DNA from: a virus
Strand: one strand, 5' to 3'
IMG/VR virus record: IMGVR_UViG_3300037153_000518
Location: 1-27,730 of that record
DNA length: 27,730 bases
Part shown: in pieces, positions 1 to 8,604 of the stretch
How positions within the stretch are numbered: position 1 is the stretch's first letter
Layout: every line of letters begins with the position of its first letter
Position numbers and translations under genes: made by a program
Notes under the pieces: model-generated
Database searches by the model: none
Seen by the model: the letters and a program-made list of their open reading frames with translations, nothing else
Told to the model about the DNA's origin: nothing

Positions 1-748
1 CCGACCCGTTGAGGTCGTGGAAGATCGGAGTGGCGTTGTTGTCGTAGGCGCACTCGTACTTCCAGCGGATGTGGCGGGTGCCCTGGATATCGCGGAGCAT
101 GATCCGGCCGCTGGCGTTGAGGTTCCCGCCCGTGCCGACGAAGCCCACCTCCGGGCTGGTGACCGCCTCGCCGCCGCTTCCGCCCCGCGCGCCACCACTC
201 CCGTTGTCGTCGTGGGCCCAGTAGTAGCGCGCCCCGCTGTCACCGTTCAGCTGCATGAACAGGCTGGTGTTGATCCCGCTGACGGCGAAGCTGTAGATGA
301 TCTCGACGTGCCGGAACAGGCTCGGAATGGCCTGCGTGAGCGAACTCCCGCTGCTCGGCGCCTGGGTCGCGAACCGCTGGGGGAGGAGGTTCAGGTCCTC
401 GGCGAGGGTCGTCGCCGCGACGGTGGCTCCGGGTCCGAACGCCCTGGGTGTGGTCCCGGCGTACGCGGCCCGGACCCCGTTGTTGATCGTGAGGGTGTTC
501 GTCCCGGGCACGTTCCCGGTGATGAGCTGGTACTCGTACCCGAGGGCCAGCGGGTTGTTGGGGTCATAGCCGGGCGGCAGGATGATGACCGAGGTCGGCA
601 GGATCACCGACGGCGCTCCGAAGTTCGCGCTCGACCCCAGGACCAGCGTCGTCTGCGAGTTGGTGATGGGCGCCGCCACCGTGCTCTGCGCGCTGGCGTC
701 GAGGAACGTCCGGCCCACTCAGGCGAACTCGATCAGGGAGTAGGGCAT
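1..748 (-). CDS. Tail fibre-like protein, 3' part outside window, in-frame TGA at codon 10
   Basis: The minus-strand frame opens with ATG at 746-748 behind a good AGGAG Shine-Dalgarno (SD) site and reads MPYSLIEFA, then TGA at 719-721, then stays open to the window edge. A GTG directly after the TGA could restart the same frame, but no clear SD precedes it. Past the stop, the protein begins with a module common in phage fibres and tail proteins (STVAAPITNSQTTLVLGSSA, then a YEYQLITG stretch and GATVAATTLAEDLN). It then continues as a glycine- and asparagine-rich beta-type sequence. It lies 36 bases downstream of the tail hub gene, where receptor-binding genes are expected. Fibre is an inference from position and composition. 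Either the stop is real (9-codon leader, restart or readthrough), or it is a mutation or base error. Confidence 0.6.
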
Positions 749-784
749 GGGCGCTCCTGGGCGGCTTGACTCAGGCGGGTCGGC

Positions 785-2800
785 TCAGCCGCCGAGCTGG
801 ATCGCGTAGATCGTGTAGCTGTAGATGTAGGCGTAGTCGGCCGTCCCGTTGAGGCTGTTCCAGATCAGGTCGATCTGGTACGGGCCGCCGGCCGCGACCG
901 CGTTGAGCTTGAACACCGTCGCCGTCGTGAAGGTGGGGTTCAGCGTGTCGTAGTTGGCGTCGATCTGGCCGACGCAGGTCGCCAGAGCCCCTCCGTGGAA
1001 GCGGCAGTAGACGGGCGCTCCGATGTGTCCCGAGGGGGAGGCGTTGACGACCGTGCCGGTGAGCTGAGCCAGGATCAGGACGTTGGTGGTGCGGTCCGAG
1101 ATGCTGAAGCTCGCGGACGTGACGACGTACTCGCCGCCCTGTCCGCTGACCGGCGTGCCGGTCGAGACCCCGAACGTCTGAGGTGGGCTGGATATCCAGT
1201 CCACCTCGGAGGTCGCGATGACGCTCGCCGCGGCGATCAGGCCCAGCGAGTCGAAGAGGGGCGTCCCGTCGGCCTTGCTGGCCCGGAACCCCCACTGCGC
1301 CGGCGAGATGCCGTTGGCGGGCAGGTTGCCCATCTCCGCGCGAACGATCCCGTTGGGGTCGATCGCCTCGAACTCCTGCTGGCCCAGCGACCACAGCGTC
1401 GAGCGCAGGCCGGTCGCCGTGGTCACTCCAGTGCCGCTCTGGAGCGACCCCGTGAGCGTCTGGTCGAGGTTCAGGGCGGCGGCCGTCACCTGGAGCGAGT
1501 TGAGCGCCACCCGGCTCACCAGCGAGCGGACCAGGTTGTCCACGTCCGTCTGGTTGGTGACGGGGATGCTGCCCGCCTCGATGTCCTGGGTGATCCCGTC
1601 GTAGGCGACGGTCTGACAGATGAACGGGCCGATGTAGCCGGCGACCGCACCCGTCTCGGGCATGGGCGTCGTACCCGGCTCCCAGAAGCGGACCAGAGCC
1701 CCGCCCGGCTGGCTCATGTGGACCCGCTGCGGGAACGTGGCCGGCGTGGACTTGAGCGTCACCCGCGTCCAGGTCTGGTCGAGGGTGCCCAGCACCCCGT
1801 TCGCGATGAGGTCGAGGGTGGCCTGGTCGGCGACGCCGGGGACCTGGAGCGGCGGGTCCAGCGTCCGGACGCCGATGATGGCCTGGCTGGTGCCGTTGGC
1901 CGTGGTCTTCACGTACTGGCTGCCGTTGGTGGGGTCGAGGCCGCCCACCGCCGGCACCTGATTGATCCGGTCGGTGATCTCGCCGCCGTTGCTGACGCGC
2001 TCCGAGTAGTGCTGGCCGCCCATCAGCGTGTACTGGGCAGCCGAGCCCTGGGCCTGCAACCACACCCGCCCGAGATCGTCACAGTGCCAGTACCACGTGG
2101 GGCCGAGCGCGCTCCTGGCGGTGTCGAGCACCTGGTTGACCTTCTGGCCCCGGAAGTCCACCGTCCCGCTCTGGGCGATCGGGACGCCGGTCGCGATCGG
2201 GACCGAGCACGGGTCGCAGAAGCAGTGCCCGGTCAGGGCGACCGCGTCCCGGACCACCTGGGCGACGTCCGTCGGGCCCGTGTAGAGCAGCTGGGTCGCG
2301 ACCCGGGTCAGCTCGGCGGCGAACGGGGTGAGCAGGATGCCGTGCTTGGTCCCGGCCGACGAGAACGTGTCCGGGAAGCCCTCAATGATGCCCGAGTAGA
2401 CGAAGCCGGCGTACGGCGCCTTGACGCCCGAGACCGGGTTGTCCACCTCGGTCAGCCGGATCACGTTGCCCTGGGTCAGCCCGAGCCCGACGCCGCCCCA
2501 GTTGGCGCCGCCCCACACGAAGCCGCCCCACAGCGTCGAGCCCTGGCCGACGGTCTCGATCTCCAGCGTGATCTGGTCGGGGCCGCCGTTCGCCGTCATC
2601 ATCTTCCAGGACGGCCGGTTGAGTACCCGGAACGTGGCCGGGCTGAGCGGGGTGACGCCGTCGTTGGCGTAGGCGTGGGCCAGCAGCGGGACCACGCCTG
2701 TCGGCAGCGGCCGGCTCCAGGTCGAGACCAGCGGCGGGCCGCCGAGCTGGAGCGGGTGCAGGCCGGTCCAGCCCGTTGAGCCCGTTAGCGCGGTCGGCAT
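785..2800 (-). CDS. Minor tail protein, probable tail hub / tail-associated protein
   Basis: This 671-residue protein follows the tape measure, distal tail and tailspike genes, the usual place for the baseplate hub of siphovirus tails. Residues about 55-160 resemble the N-terminal hub region of many siphoviruses: an ITLEIETVG strand, a W/G-rich loop, GNVIRLTEV, then YAGFVYSGIIEG. A DVAQVVRDAVALTGH segment and an RGQKVNQVLDTARSALGPTWYWHCDD segment follow, typical of hub tail-protein domains. The C-terminal 250 residues are serine-, threonine- and glycine-rich beta sequence that may mount a fibre. The start is fixed because an in-frame TAG lies just upstream of the ATG. The ATG overlaps the stop of the preceding 27-codon gene as TGATG. 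Hub identity is inferred from order and pattern, with no catalytic motif seen. Confidence 0.75.
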   Translation of the reverse strand: MPTALTGSTGWTGLHPLQLGGPPLVSTWSRPLPTGVVPLLAHAYANDGVTPLSPATFRVLNRPSWKMMTANGGPDQITLEIETVGQGSTLWGGFVWGGANWGGVGLGLTQGNVIRLTEVDNPVSGVKAPYAGFVYSGIIEGFPDTFSSAGTKHGILLTPFAAELTRVATQLLYTGPTDVAQVVRDAVALTGHCFCDPCSVPIATGVPIAQSGTVDFRGQKVNQVLDTARSALGPTWYWHCDDLGRVWLQAQGSAAQYTLMGGQHYSERVSNGGEITDRINQVPAVGGLDPTNGSQYVKTTANGTSQAIIGVRTLDPPLQVPGVADQATLDLIANGVLGTLDQTWTRVTLKSTPATFPQRVHMSQPGGALVRFWEPGTTPMPETGAVAGYIGPFICQTVAYDGITQDIEAGSIPVTNQTDVDNLVRSLVSRVALNSLQVTAAALNLDQTLTGSLQSGTGVTTATGLRSTLWSLGQQEFEAIDPNGIVRAEMGNLPANGISPAQWGFRASKADGTPLFDSLGLIAAASVIATSEVDWISSPPQTFGVSTGTPVSGQGGEYVVTSASFSISDRTTNVLILAQLTGTVVNASPSGHIGAPVYCRFHGGALATCVGQIDANYDTLNPTFTTATVFKLNAVAAGGPYQIDLIWNSLNGTADYAYIYSYTIYAIQLGG

Positions 2801-2883
2801 CAGCTACGCTCTGGGCGCCGGGCGGGCGGCCCGCAAGGGACCCCGGCTAGCCTGCGGTGAAGTCCCGATAACCCCGTGGGCAT
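2800..2883 (-). CDS. Possible 27-residue basic microprotein filling the tailspike-hub gap
   Basis: An ATG at 2881-2883 overlaps the tailspike stop as TGATG. The frame reads 27 residues beginning MPTGLSGLHRR and ends in TGA, which again overlaps the hub ATG as TGATG. Both junctions copy the coupling used elsewhere in this block, for example between the major tail protein and the next gene. The product is arginine-rich (7 of 27 residues) with no acidic residue except one Glu near the end, and one Cys. I do not recognise it. It may be a real coupled peptide, a relay that carries ribosomes to the hub gene, or chance in GC-rich DNA where open frames are common. Confidence 0.45.
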   Translation of the reverse strand: MPTGLSGLHRRLAGVPCGPPARRPERS

Positions 2884-4262
2884 CACACGTACGGCGTCTG
2901 CGCGCCGTCCTGATTCCAGTTGGTGCCGTCGTAGAGGAAGCTGATCGTGGACCGCTTGTTCGCCGTGTTCCCGGTGTCCGACCATGAGACCTTGTACACC
3001 GCATTCCAGCCGACCGTCCAGCCGCCCGTGCCGTTCTGGATGAGGGTGTAGGTGAGGCGCTGGCCGGTCGCCGGGTTGGCCGGCGCCCCGGCTACCCGGT
3101 TGGCAGTCAGTGTGATGCTGTAGTACTCGGCATTGCTGGCGTCCACGCCAGCCACGAAGTTGGTTTCGCCGGGAGTGTTAAAGCTCCGCTTGAGGTCGTG
3201 CGAGACGGTCAGGTGGGTGATCCGCGTCCCCTGGCTGCTGTCGGTGCAGAGAAGGGTCCTCTGGTTCGTGGCGCCATTCCCCATCGCATAGATCGCCTGC
3301 TCGGCGGTTAGCGTCGTGCCGGTGATCTGGTCGACGATGCTGTTCGTCGCGCCCTGCGGGGAGACGCCCATCGCGATCAGATTCTGCTGCGCATTGGCGT
3401 TGCTGATGACGAGCAGGTTGGTCACGTTCGAGTTGCCGGTGATGTTCGAGAAGACGGTCCCGAAATTGCCGAACAGCGACCCTACTAGCACGCCATTGAC
3501 GGCGTTCTCGACGTGGATCTCCTTGACCGTGCCCGCGCCGCCGCAGTCGATCTGGATGGCCGATGTGAGTTGCGTCGAGCCGGTAGCGAACACGGTGATG
3601 CGACTGACCTCGCGGAAGGGCGTGGTCGCGCCGGACCGAGTGGTGATTGCCAATCCCACCGCACCAGCGCCCGTGGCCGTGCCGCTGAAGATCTCCACAT
3701 CATCGATCGAATAGTTCTGCGGCGTGGCCCCGGTGGCCGGTGCCTTGATCTGGACGCCGAACGAGCCGTAGTTGCGGACCATGCACTCGAAGACGCCAGA
3801 GTTCTCGTTGATGCCCTCGCTGTAGATGCCGGTCGAGGCGGCGATGTTGTTGCAGTCCACGGCCAGGCCCCGCGCCCTGCAGCCCACCCCGATCCCCCCC
3901 GCTGCGCCGAGGCGCAGCACAGGGGTTCCGGTCGGGAAGGTCCCGAGCGCCTTCACGAAGCTGGAGTTCCGGCCGACGCCGCGGAGTTCGACGCCGTAGG
4001 GCACCACCGGCTGGGCGGCCAGGCCATAGGTCCCGGCCGGTATATACACGATCCCCCCGCCCCCGCTCGACGCCGCATTGAAGGCAGCGGCAAAGGCGGC
4101 GTGGCTGTCCGTGGCTCCGGTCGGGTCCGCCGGCCCGTACTGGTCGTTGAGGACGTTGTACATCGTCGGCCCGACGGTGATCCGCTGGACGCCGAGCAGG
4201 TCGGCCGCGTGCGCCGGCTGGCCATCGACCAGGGCGGTGTTGACGGCACCGGGGAAGGCCAT
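2883..4262 (-). CDS. Tailspike-like protein with pectate-lyase-type right-handed beta-helix
   Basis: This 459-residue protein has the N-terminal signature of the pectate lyase 3 / tailspike fold: YGPADPTGATDSHAAFAAAF at about 42-61, then GGIVYIPAGTYGL at about 69-81, then a GVELRGVGRNSSF turn. The middle (about 100-370) is a run of short beta segments rich in N, G, T and V, as in right-handed beta-helices that cleave or bind host surface glycans. The last 80 residues (from ITLTANRVAG through NGTGGWTVGWN to SFLYDGTNWNQDG) look like a widespread phage fibre C-terminal domain, perhaps for trimerisation. ATG at 4262 has a strong AGGAG site. It sits between distal tail and hub genes rather than after the hub. 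Parts look slightly less GC-rich than the flanks, which would fit acquisition. Enzyme activity is inferred; no catalytic residues are assigned. Confidence 0.8.
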   Translation of the reverse strand: MAFPGAVNTALVDGQPAHAADLLGVQRITVGPTMYNVLNDQYGPADPTGATDSHAAFAAAFNAASSGGGGIVYIPAGTYGLAAQPVVPYGVELRGVGRNSSFVKALGTFPTGTPVLRLGAAGGIGVGCRARGLAVDCNNIAASTGIYSEGINENSGVFECMVRNYGSFGVQIKAPATGATPQNYSIDDVEIFSGTATGAGAVGLAITTRSGATTPFREVSRITVFATGSTQLTSAIQIDCGGAGTVKEIHVENAVNGVLVGSLFGNFGTVFSNITGNSNVTNLLVISNANAQQNLIAMGVSPQGATNSIVDQITGTTLTAEQAIYAMGNGATNQRTLLCTDSSQGTRITHLTVSHDLKRSFNTPGETNFVAGVDASNAEYYSITLTANRVAGAPANPATGQRLTYTLIQNGTGGWTVGWNAVYKVSWSDTGNTANKRSTISFLYDGTNWNQDGAQTPYV

Positions 4263-4278
4263 TCAGTGCTCCTGGAAT

Positions 4279-5148
4279 TCACAAAAGCCACCTGTTTGAG
4301 TAGCTGGCCCCGATCGTGCAGCCGGTCGCGGTGCCGCTGGCCGGCGTCAGGGTCGCCGACATGGCGTTGACCTGGCCGGCGGGACCGTAGAGCAGGGGGA
4401 AGCCGGAGCCCACGACGTCGTACCCCTTGCCGGCCGCGTCCGTGACCTGCATGGCGTCGGTGTCGATCGTGATCGTCCAGGCCGTGCTCGCCGCCAGGTT
4501 GCCCGGAAACGCGATCGTCAGCGTCTCGCCCTTGGTCGTGTTGGACAGCGAGAACGAGGAGATCGGGGCCGCGTTCGTGTTCGGGATCGTCAGCGTCCAG
4601 ACGGGCTTGGTCCAGACCGAGCCGGCGTAGGCGACGTTGAAGGTCGACGCCGAGCCGCTGGCCAGCCCCTGGGGAGAGAGCGTGGTCGCGGCGATGTCGA
4701 GGAAGTACGGGATCGGGCAGAACAGCTCGAGGTCGAAGGCGTGATAGAACGGCGGGAAGCTCTTGACCCAGACCTTGTTCTTGAGCCCGCTGAACTCGGC
4801 CAGGATGTAGGTTGAGCCGTCGAACGAGAGGCGCTGCTGCCCGGCCTGCTCGAGCAGCCCGACCTGGGCGCCGAAGGACGCTGACGGCGACGCGCTGGCC
4901 TCGAGATAGCGCATGGGCAGCGTCAGGACCCTCGCCTTGCGGTCCCGGCCGAGGACGACGGAGGCGGCCCGCCAGGCGAGCTGCGCCGGCGTGAGCTGGA
5001 CGTGGTCGTCGTCGTACTTGAGCTGCTGCCACTGCCAGTTGGTGCCGTCGTTCAGGTTCATCGACCCGAACGCGCCCTGGCCGTTGGGCCAGTTGAGGCC
5101 GCCGAAGGTGCACGTCAGCGGCGTGCCGGTGATGATCGGCTGCGGCAC
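4279..5148 (-). CDS. Distal tail protein-like (Dit-like)
   Basis: A 289-residue protein starts at GTG 5148, which shares its G with the tape-measure stop (TAGTG). It begins MPQPIITGTPLTCTFGGLNW and has a beta-rich N-terminal half (WQWQQLKYDDDHVQLTPAQL, SGLKNKVWVKSF) and an FDLELFCPIPYFLDI segment resembling the end of the Dit N-terminal domain. A galectin- or Ig-like C-terminal half follows, with WTLTIPNT, TIAFPGNLAAST and WTITIDTDAMQVT strands. Position directly after the tape measure is the Dit position in siphoviruses. The same frame runs back unbroken into the tape-measure frame, so a naive caller reports a 1184-residue fusion. I regard that as an artefact of an apparent +1 break near 5400. 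Confidence 0.75.
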   Translation of the reverse strand: MPQPIITGTPLTCTFGGLNWPNGQGAFGSMNLNDGTNWQWQQLKYDDDHVQLTPAQLAWRAASVVLGRDRKARVLTLPMRYLEASASPSASFGAQVGLLEQAGQQRLSFDGSTYILAEFSGLKNKVWVKSFPPFYHAFDLELFCPIPYFLDIAATTLSPQGLASGSASTFNVAYAGSVWTKPVWTLTIPNTNAAPISSFSLSNTTKGETLTIAFPGNLAASTAWTITIDTDAMQVTDAAGKGYDVVGSGFPLLYGPAGQVNAMSATLTPASGTATGCTIGASYSNRWLL

Positions 5149-7833
5149 TACGTCAGCCCGTAGGCGCGGTTGCGAAAGCGCGGCGCCTGGAGGGCGTCGC
5201 GGATCTGCTGGAGGAGCATGTTCTGCTCCTGCAGGAGCTCGATGGTGCCGTCGTCCGCAGCGTAGCCGGCGCTCGGCACGGTGATCGGGCTGGCCGAGGT
5301 CGCCGAACTCGTGCCCGCGTAGCCGCTCCCGGTCATACCGCCGAGGGCGCCCGGCATCGACACCGCTCCAGCGAGCTGCGCGGCGGCCGACCGGGCCGAC
5401 ACCGGCCGCGAGCCCGCCCGCGTACATCCGGATGAAGTTGGGCGCCCACATGTCGGCCTCGGCGCCCGGCCCGAGACGAGTCGGCGAGTGGAAGCCGAGC
5501 CAGTCCGCGATCACGCCGCCGATCGAGCGCACCGCCTGCGCGATGGCGCCGGCCGCGGCGCCGATCCCCTTCCCGATGGCCTGGATGAGGTTGTAGCCCC
5601 AGCTGTAGGCTTCGCCGGCCCGATCGGCGAACCACCCGCCGAGGCCGCCGAAGATGCCCGTGATCGTGTTCCAGGCTTCGTGGACCTTCCCGCCGATCAC
5701 CGAGCTGACGCGACCCCACATGTCGCCAGCGGCCCCCGCGATCTGGTTCCATACCCCGCCCAGCCAGGTCGTAACGGCGTTCCAGACGGATTCGATGACC
5801 GCCTTGGCGTAGATCACGCGCTCCTCGATCGCCGTGCTGACCGTTCCCCAGACCGCCGTGGCCACGCCGGCAACCCACTTCCATCGATCCGACAGCCACG
5901 TCGTGATCGCGGTCCAGATGGCGATGGCGTCGTCGCGGGCCTTCTCGAAGGTCAGGCGGATCGAGTCCACGAGGAACTTGAAGTAGTAGTTGTGGTTGTA
6001 GAGCCAGGAGAAGAAGCCGACGACCCCGTTGACGAAGCCGGAGACGATCGCGATGGCTCCGTTGATGCCGGCCCGGAAGATGCCGGTGATCGCGTTCCAA
6101 GCGGCCGTCAGGATGCCGTGCACCATCGAGCCCAGCGCCGAGAAGGCTCCTCCGATCGCTTCGATCCCGTGGTGGACCTGGGTGCCGAGCCAGGAGAAGA
6201 GGTTGCCAGCATCCGTGACCGCCGCGTGCCACACGCTGCCCAGGAACGCCGTGATCTGCGACCAGTGCGTGTACAGCTCGTAGATCCCCACCGCCACGAT
6301 CGCGACGGCCGCCATGATCGCCAGCAGCGGCCAGGTCGCGGCGATGGTCGCGATGGCGGCGGCGGCCATGCTCACCGTGTAGGCGCCGATGGCGACCACC
6401 AACACGCTCCCGATGGCGACCGCCAGCGGGATGCTCACCTGCTGGTTCTTGCCCAGCCAGTCGACCAATCCCTCGATCGCTCCCATCGCCTGGATGACGT
6501 ACGGGATGAGCTTGGTCCCGAGCGCGATCGCTCCGGCCTCCAGCCCGTACTTCCACTTGTCGATGTGCTGGTTCAGGGTGCCCTGGATCGACGACCAGCC
6601 CGCGACGTGGTTCCCTGCCTCCGTGGTCGCCCCCGACACGGCCTTGATCGCCGTGTTGGTGTAGCCGGCGTTTTCGCCGGTGAGCATGAGGGCAGTGTTC
6701 AACGTCGTGCTGTCGCCCGTGGCGGCCTTGAGCGCACCAGCGTAGGTCTGCATGAGTTGCGCACCCGACTGCTGCGCCGAGCCGATCCCGTGGGTGGACG
6801 TCATGAGCGTGGCGAACTGGCGGGCCTGGCCGGCCTGCTCGACGTTGAGATCCTTGGTCGCCTTCGTGAAGTCGCCCATTGAGACGGACCCGTCGATGAC
6901 CGCGGCGCCCAGCTTCTGGACCTCCGGCGGGAGGCCCTTGAGCGCCGTCTGCATCTGGAGGATCACGGTCCCGCTGGAGCCCATGTCGGAGCGGATGCGG
7001 TCGGCGATCAGCTGCAGCGTCCCGGCCAGGCCCTTCGACCCCAGATCGTTGGACAGCTCGCGGGCGTTGAGGCCGAGCAGCGCCAGCTCCTTGTTCTGGG
7101 GCGCCGTGGTCGTCTGCAGGTGCTGGATGGTGTGGGCCAGGTTCTGCGTCGCCTGGTCGGCCGACATGCCGTGCACGGTCATGCTGGCCACGTCGGCGGT
7201 GATCTCGGCCAGGGAGAGGTGGGCGGCCGAGGAGATCGGGAGCACCGAGTGCAGGGAGCCGGTCAGCTCGGCGAAGGTGGTCTTGCCCTGGCTGACGGCC
7301 GAGATCAGCGTCGTGGTCACCTGCGCTGCCGCCGACGCCGGCTCGTGGTAGTCGATCATCGCCGAGGTCACGGCGTCCGTGACCACCTTCAGGTCCGCCC
7401 CCTCGGCCTTGGCGCCCTCGGCGGACGCCCGCACCACATCGAGGCCGCCCTTCGCGAAGGTGTAGCCGGCCGAGGACGCGACGTAGTAGGCGTTGGCGAG
7501 GTCCATCGCCGAGTCGCCGACCTGGCCGGCCATGTCGAGCAGCCCCTGGCGGACCTGGCCGATGGCGCCCTGCTGCTCGCCCGCCGACGTGACGAGGCGG
7601 TTGGTGGCCGTCTCGAAGTCCTTCGCCATCTTGACCGAGGCCACGCCGATGACGCCCACGGCCGCGGCGGTTCCGAACAGCGCCACCTTGCCGACGGCGG
7701 CCAGCCCGTTGAAGGCGGTCCCCATGCCCGTCGTCTCGGCCTTCGCGACCGCGCCGGCCTCGCCCATGCCGGCCATGAACTGGGTGGCGTTGAGCATCAG
7801 CGACGCCACCAGAGGAGGCAGGTAGTCGGCCAC
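5148..7833 (-). CDS. Tail tape measure protein, with apparent +1 frame break near 5400
   Basis: The start is GTG at 7833 behind GGGAG. The first 811 residues show the classic tape-measure plan: an N-terminal ASLMLNATQFMAGM segment, a hydrophobic helix near 50-66, long Ala/Gln-rich helical stretches, a hydrophobic cluster near 465-520 (IPLAVAIGSVLVVAIGAYTV and on), W-rich pseudo-repeats near 650-740, then DWLGFHSPTRLGPGAEADMW. After GGLAAG (codon ending at 5401) the frame becomes arginine-rich nonsense. Skipping one base restores a typical tape-measure end of about 83 residues (SARSAAAQLAGAVSMPGALG, then ELLQEQNMLLQQIRDAL) that stops with TAG at 5148-5150. The intended protein is therefore about 894 residues. 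It sets tail length and lies in the tail tube. The break is programmed, mutational or a sequencing error. Confidence 0.85.
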
Positions 7834-7852
7834 GGCGCGCTCCCGGTGCTAC

Positions 7853-7868
7853 CCTCCCGCGCGGGAGG
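7853..7868. promoter_or_regulatory. Perfect 16-bp palindrome between divergent genes
   Basis: CCTCCCGCGCGGGAGG is a perfect palindrome in the 40-base gap between the tape-measure start and the plus-strand gene at 7874. Its right half supplies the GGGAGG Shine-Dalgarno of the plus-strand gene, six bases from the ATG. It could be an operator for a dimeric regulator, or an RNA hairpin that hides the ribosome site. Which one cannot be told from sequence. Confidence 0.5.
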
Positions 7869-7873
7869 TCGCG

Positions 7874-8194
7874 ATGGCGAAGATCAGCAGGACGTTCGGG
7901 TGGCGCCCGGGCGCCAAGGTCCGCGTGGAGTTCGACGACGATTGGCTCTGCGTCCGGGGCACGTTCGGCGCTCAGCAGGCGCGGGTGCCGATCGCGGACG
8001 TGGAGACGGTCACGGTGGAGGTGACCGCCCTCGGCCAGGGGCCGTCGAACATGCGCCAGACCTACGTGCAGCTCGTCGGCAAGGGCACCGTGCTCGGGCG
8101 GGCGGCCGTGAACACGATGGTGGGCCGGGCGGGCACGGCGGACGAAGCGGCCGAGTGGATCAGGCAGGAGTTGGCGCGGCGGCGCCCGACCTAG
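7874..8194 (+). CDS. Small PH-like domain protein on the opposite strand
   Basis: This 106-residue plus-strand gene sits inside an otherwise minus-strand block. ATG at 7874 follows GGGAGG at ideal spacing, and no credible minus-strand frame occupies the interval. The protein reads as a compact beta fold (VRVEFDDDWLCVRG, ARVPIADVETVTVEV, YVQLVGKGTVLGRAAV) ending in a helix (TADEAAEWIRQELARR). That is the pattern of bacterial pleckstrin-homology-like domains: seven strands then a helix, with an Ip-x-x-dI turn. No signal peptide or membrane segment is seen. Function is unknown. It could be a moron gene expressed separately from the virion operon. It ends tail to tail with the gp10-like gene, sharing the palindrome CTAG as both stop codons. 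Confidence 0.7.
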   Translation: MAKISRTFGWRPGAKVRVEFDDDWLCVRGTFGAQQARVPIADVETVTVEVTALGQGPSNMRQTYVQLVGKGTVLGRAAVNTMVGRAGTADEAAEWIRQELARRRPT

Positions 8195-8604
8195 CCCATC
8201 ACGGCGTAGCGGAAGTTCTTCGCCATGATGGCCGGGATGCGGGGCACGACGGAGCGGAACCCGGGCTCGAAGTACGGGTACTTCTTGGACGGGTCGAAGT
8301 GCCTGCCCAGCGAGTCGGGGCCTGCGAACCCGAGCTCGATCCGCCGCCCGTAGACGGCCGTCGGGCCGATCTGCGTCTGCCAGCCGCCCACGCCCCACGG
8401 CGTAACGGGGTCGTGCCGGATACTGCGACGCAGTGTGCCGGTCACGACCTCCGGTCCGGGTCGCCCGCTGGCGCGCTCCTTGGTGGCCTTCTCAATCTCC
8501 GACGCGATCTCAACCGTCGCCGATCGGGCCGCGGACGACGCACGGGCGCTCGCCCGGTCCAGAGCAGCCACAAACTCGGTGACGCCTGTCCAGACGATGC
8601 TCAC
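8191..8604 (-). CDS. HK97 gp10-like protein (tail completion / minor tail)
   Basis: The 137-residue protein starts at GTG 8604, overlapping the chaperone stop (GTGA). A longer frame upstream only overlaps the chaperone gene and is not plausible. Features of the HK97 gp10 family are visible: an N-terminal helix (TEFVAALDRASARASSAARS), a KATKERASGRPGPEVVTGTLRRSIRHDP region matching the family's P-x-x-TG-x-L-x-x-S-I motif, a YGRRIELGFAG strand, and a KKYPYFEPGFRSV end that matches the usual RPF/YPYF-type ending. These proteins join or complete the tail in HK97-like phages. They normally lie before the major tail protein. Here the gene lies after the tail chaperones and before the tape measure, a displaced order. 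Confidence 0.8.
   Translation of the reverse strand: MSIVWTGVTEFVAALDRASARASSAARSATVEIASEIEKATKERASGRPGPEVVTGTLRRSIRHDPVTPWGVGGWQTQIGPTAVYGRRIELGFAGPDSLGRHFDPSKKYPYFEPGFRSVVPRIPAIMAKNFRYAVMG

Noticed and set aside
719-721. Alternative genetic code with TGA as sense
   Set aside because: Many genes here end in TGA at the expected length with coupled starts, so general TGA recoding does not fit.
760-793. Seven-base inverted repeat (GGCGGCT / AGCCGCC) between hub and fibre genes
   Set aside because: Short arms and a 20-base loop in GC-rich DNA can arise by chance, and no T-run follows.
995-2779. Long plus-strand open frame (594 codons)
   Set aside because: It is antisense to the hub gene and has R/G/D-rich composition typical of shadow frames in GC-rich DNA, with no domain or ribosome site.
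4279-7833. A single 1184-residue tape measure-Dit fusion
   Set aside because: The middle 84 codons are nonsense-like, and both a normal tape-measure end and a normal TAGTG start of Dit exist in the sequence.
5333-8398. Long minus-strand frame of about 1021 codons over the tape measure
   Set aside because: It is the alternative frame of the tape measure, dominated by R, G, H and P; the true frame has tape-measure motifs.
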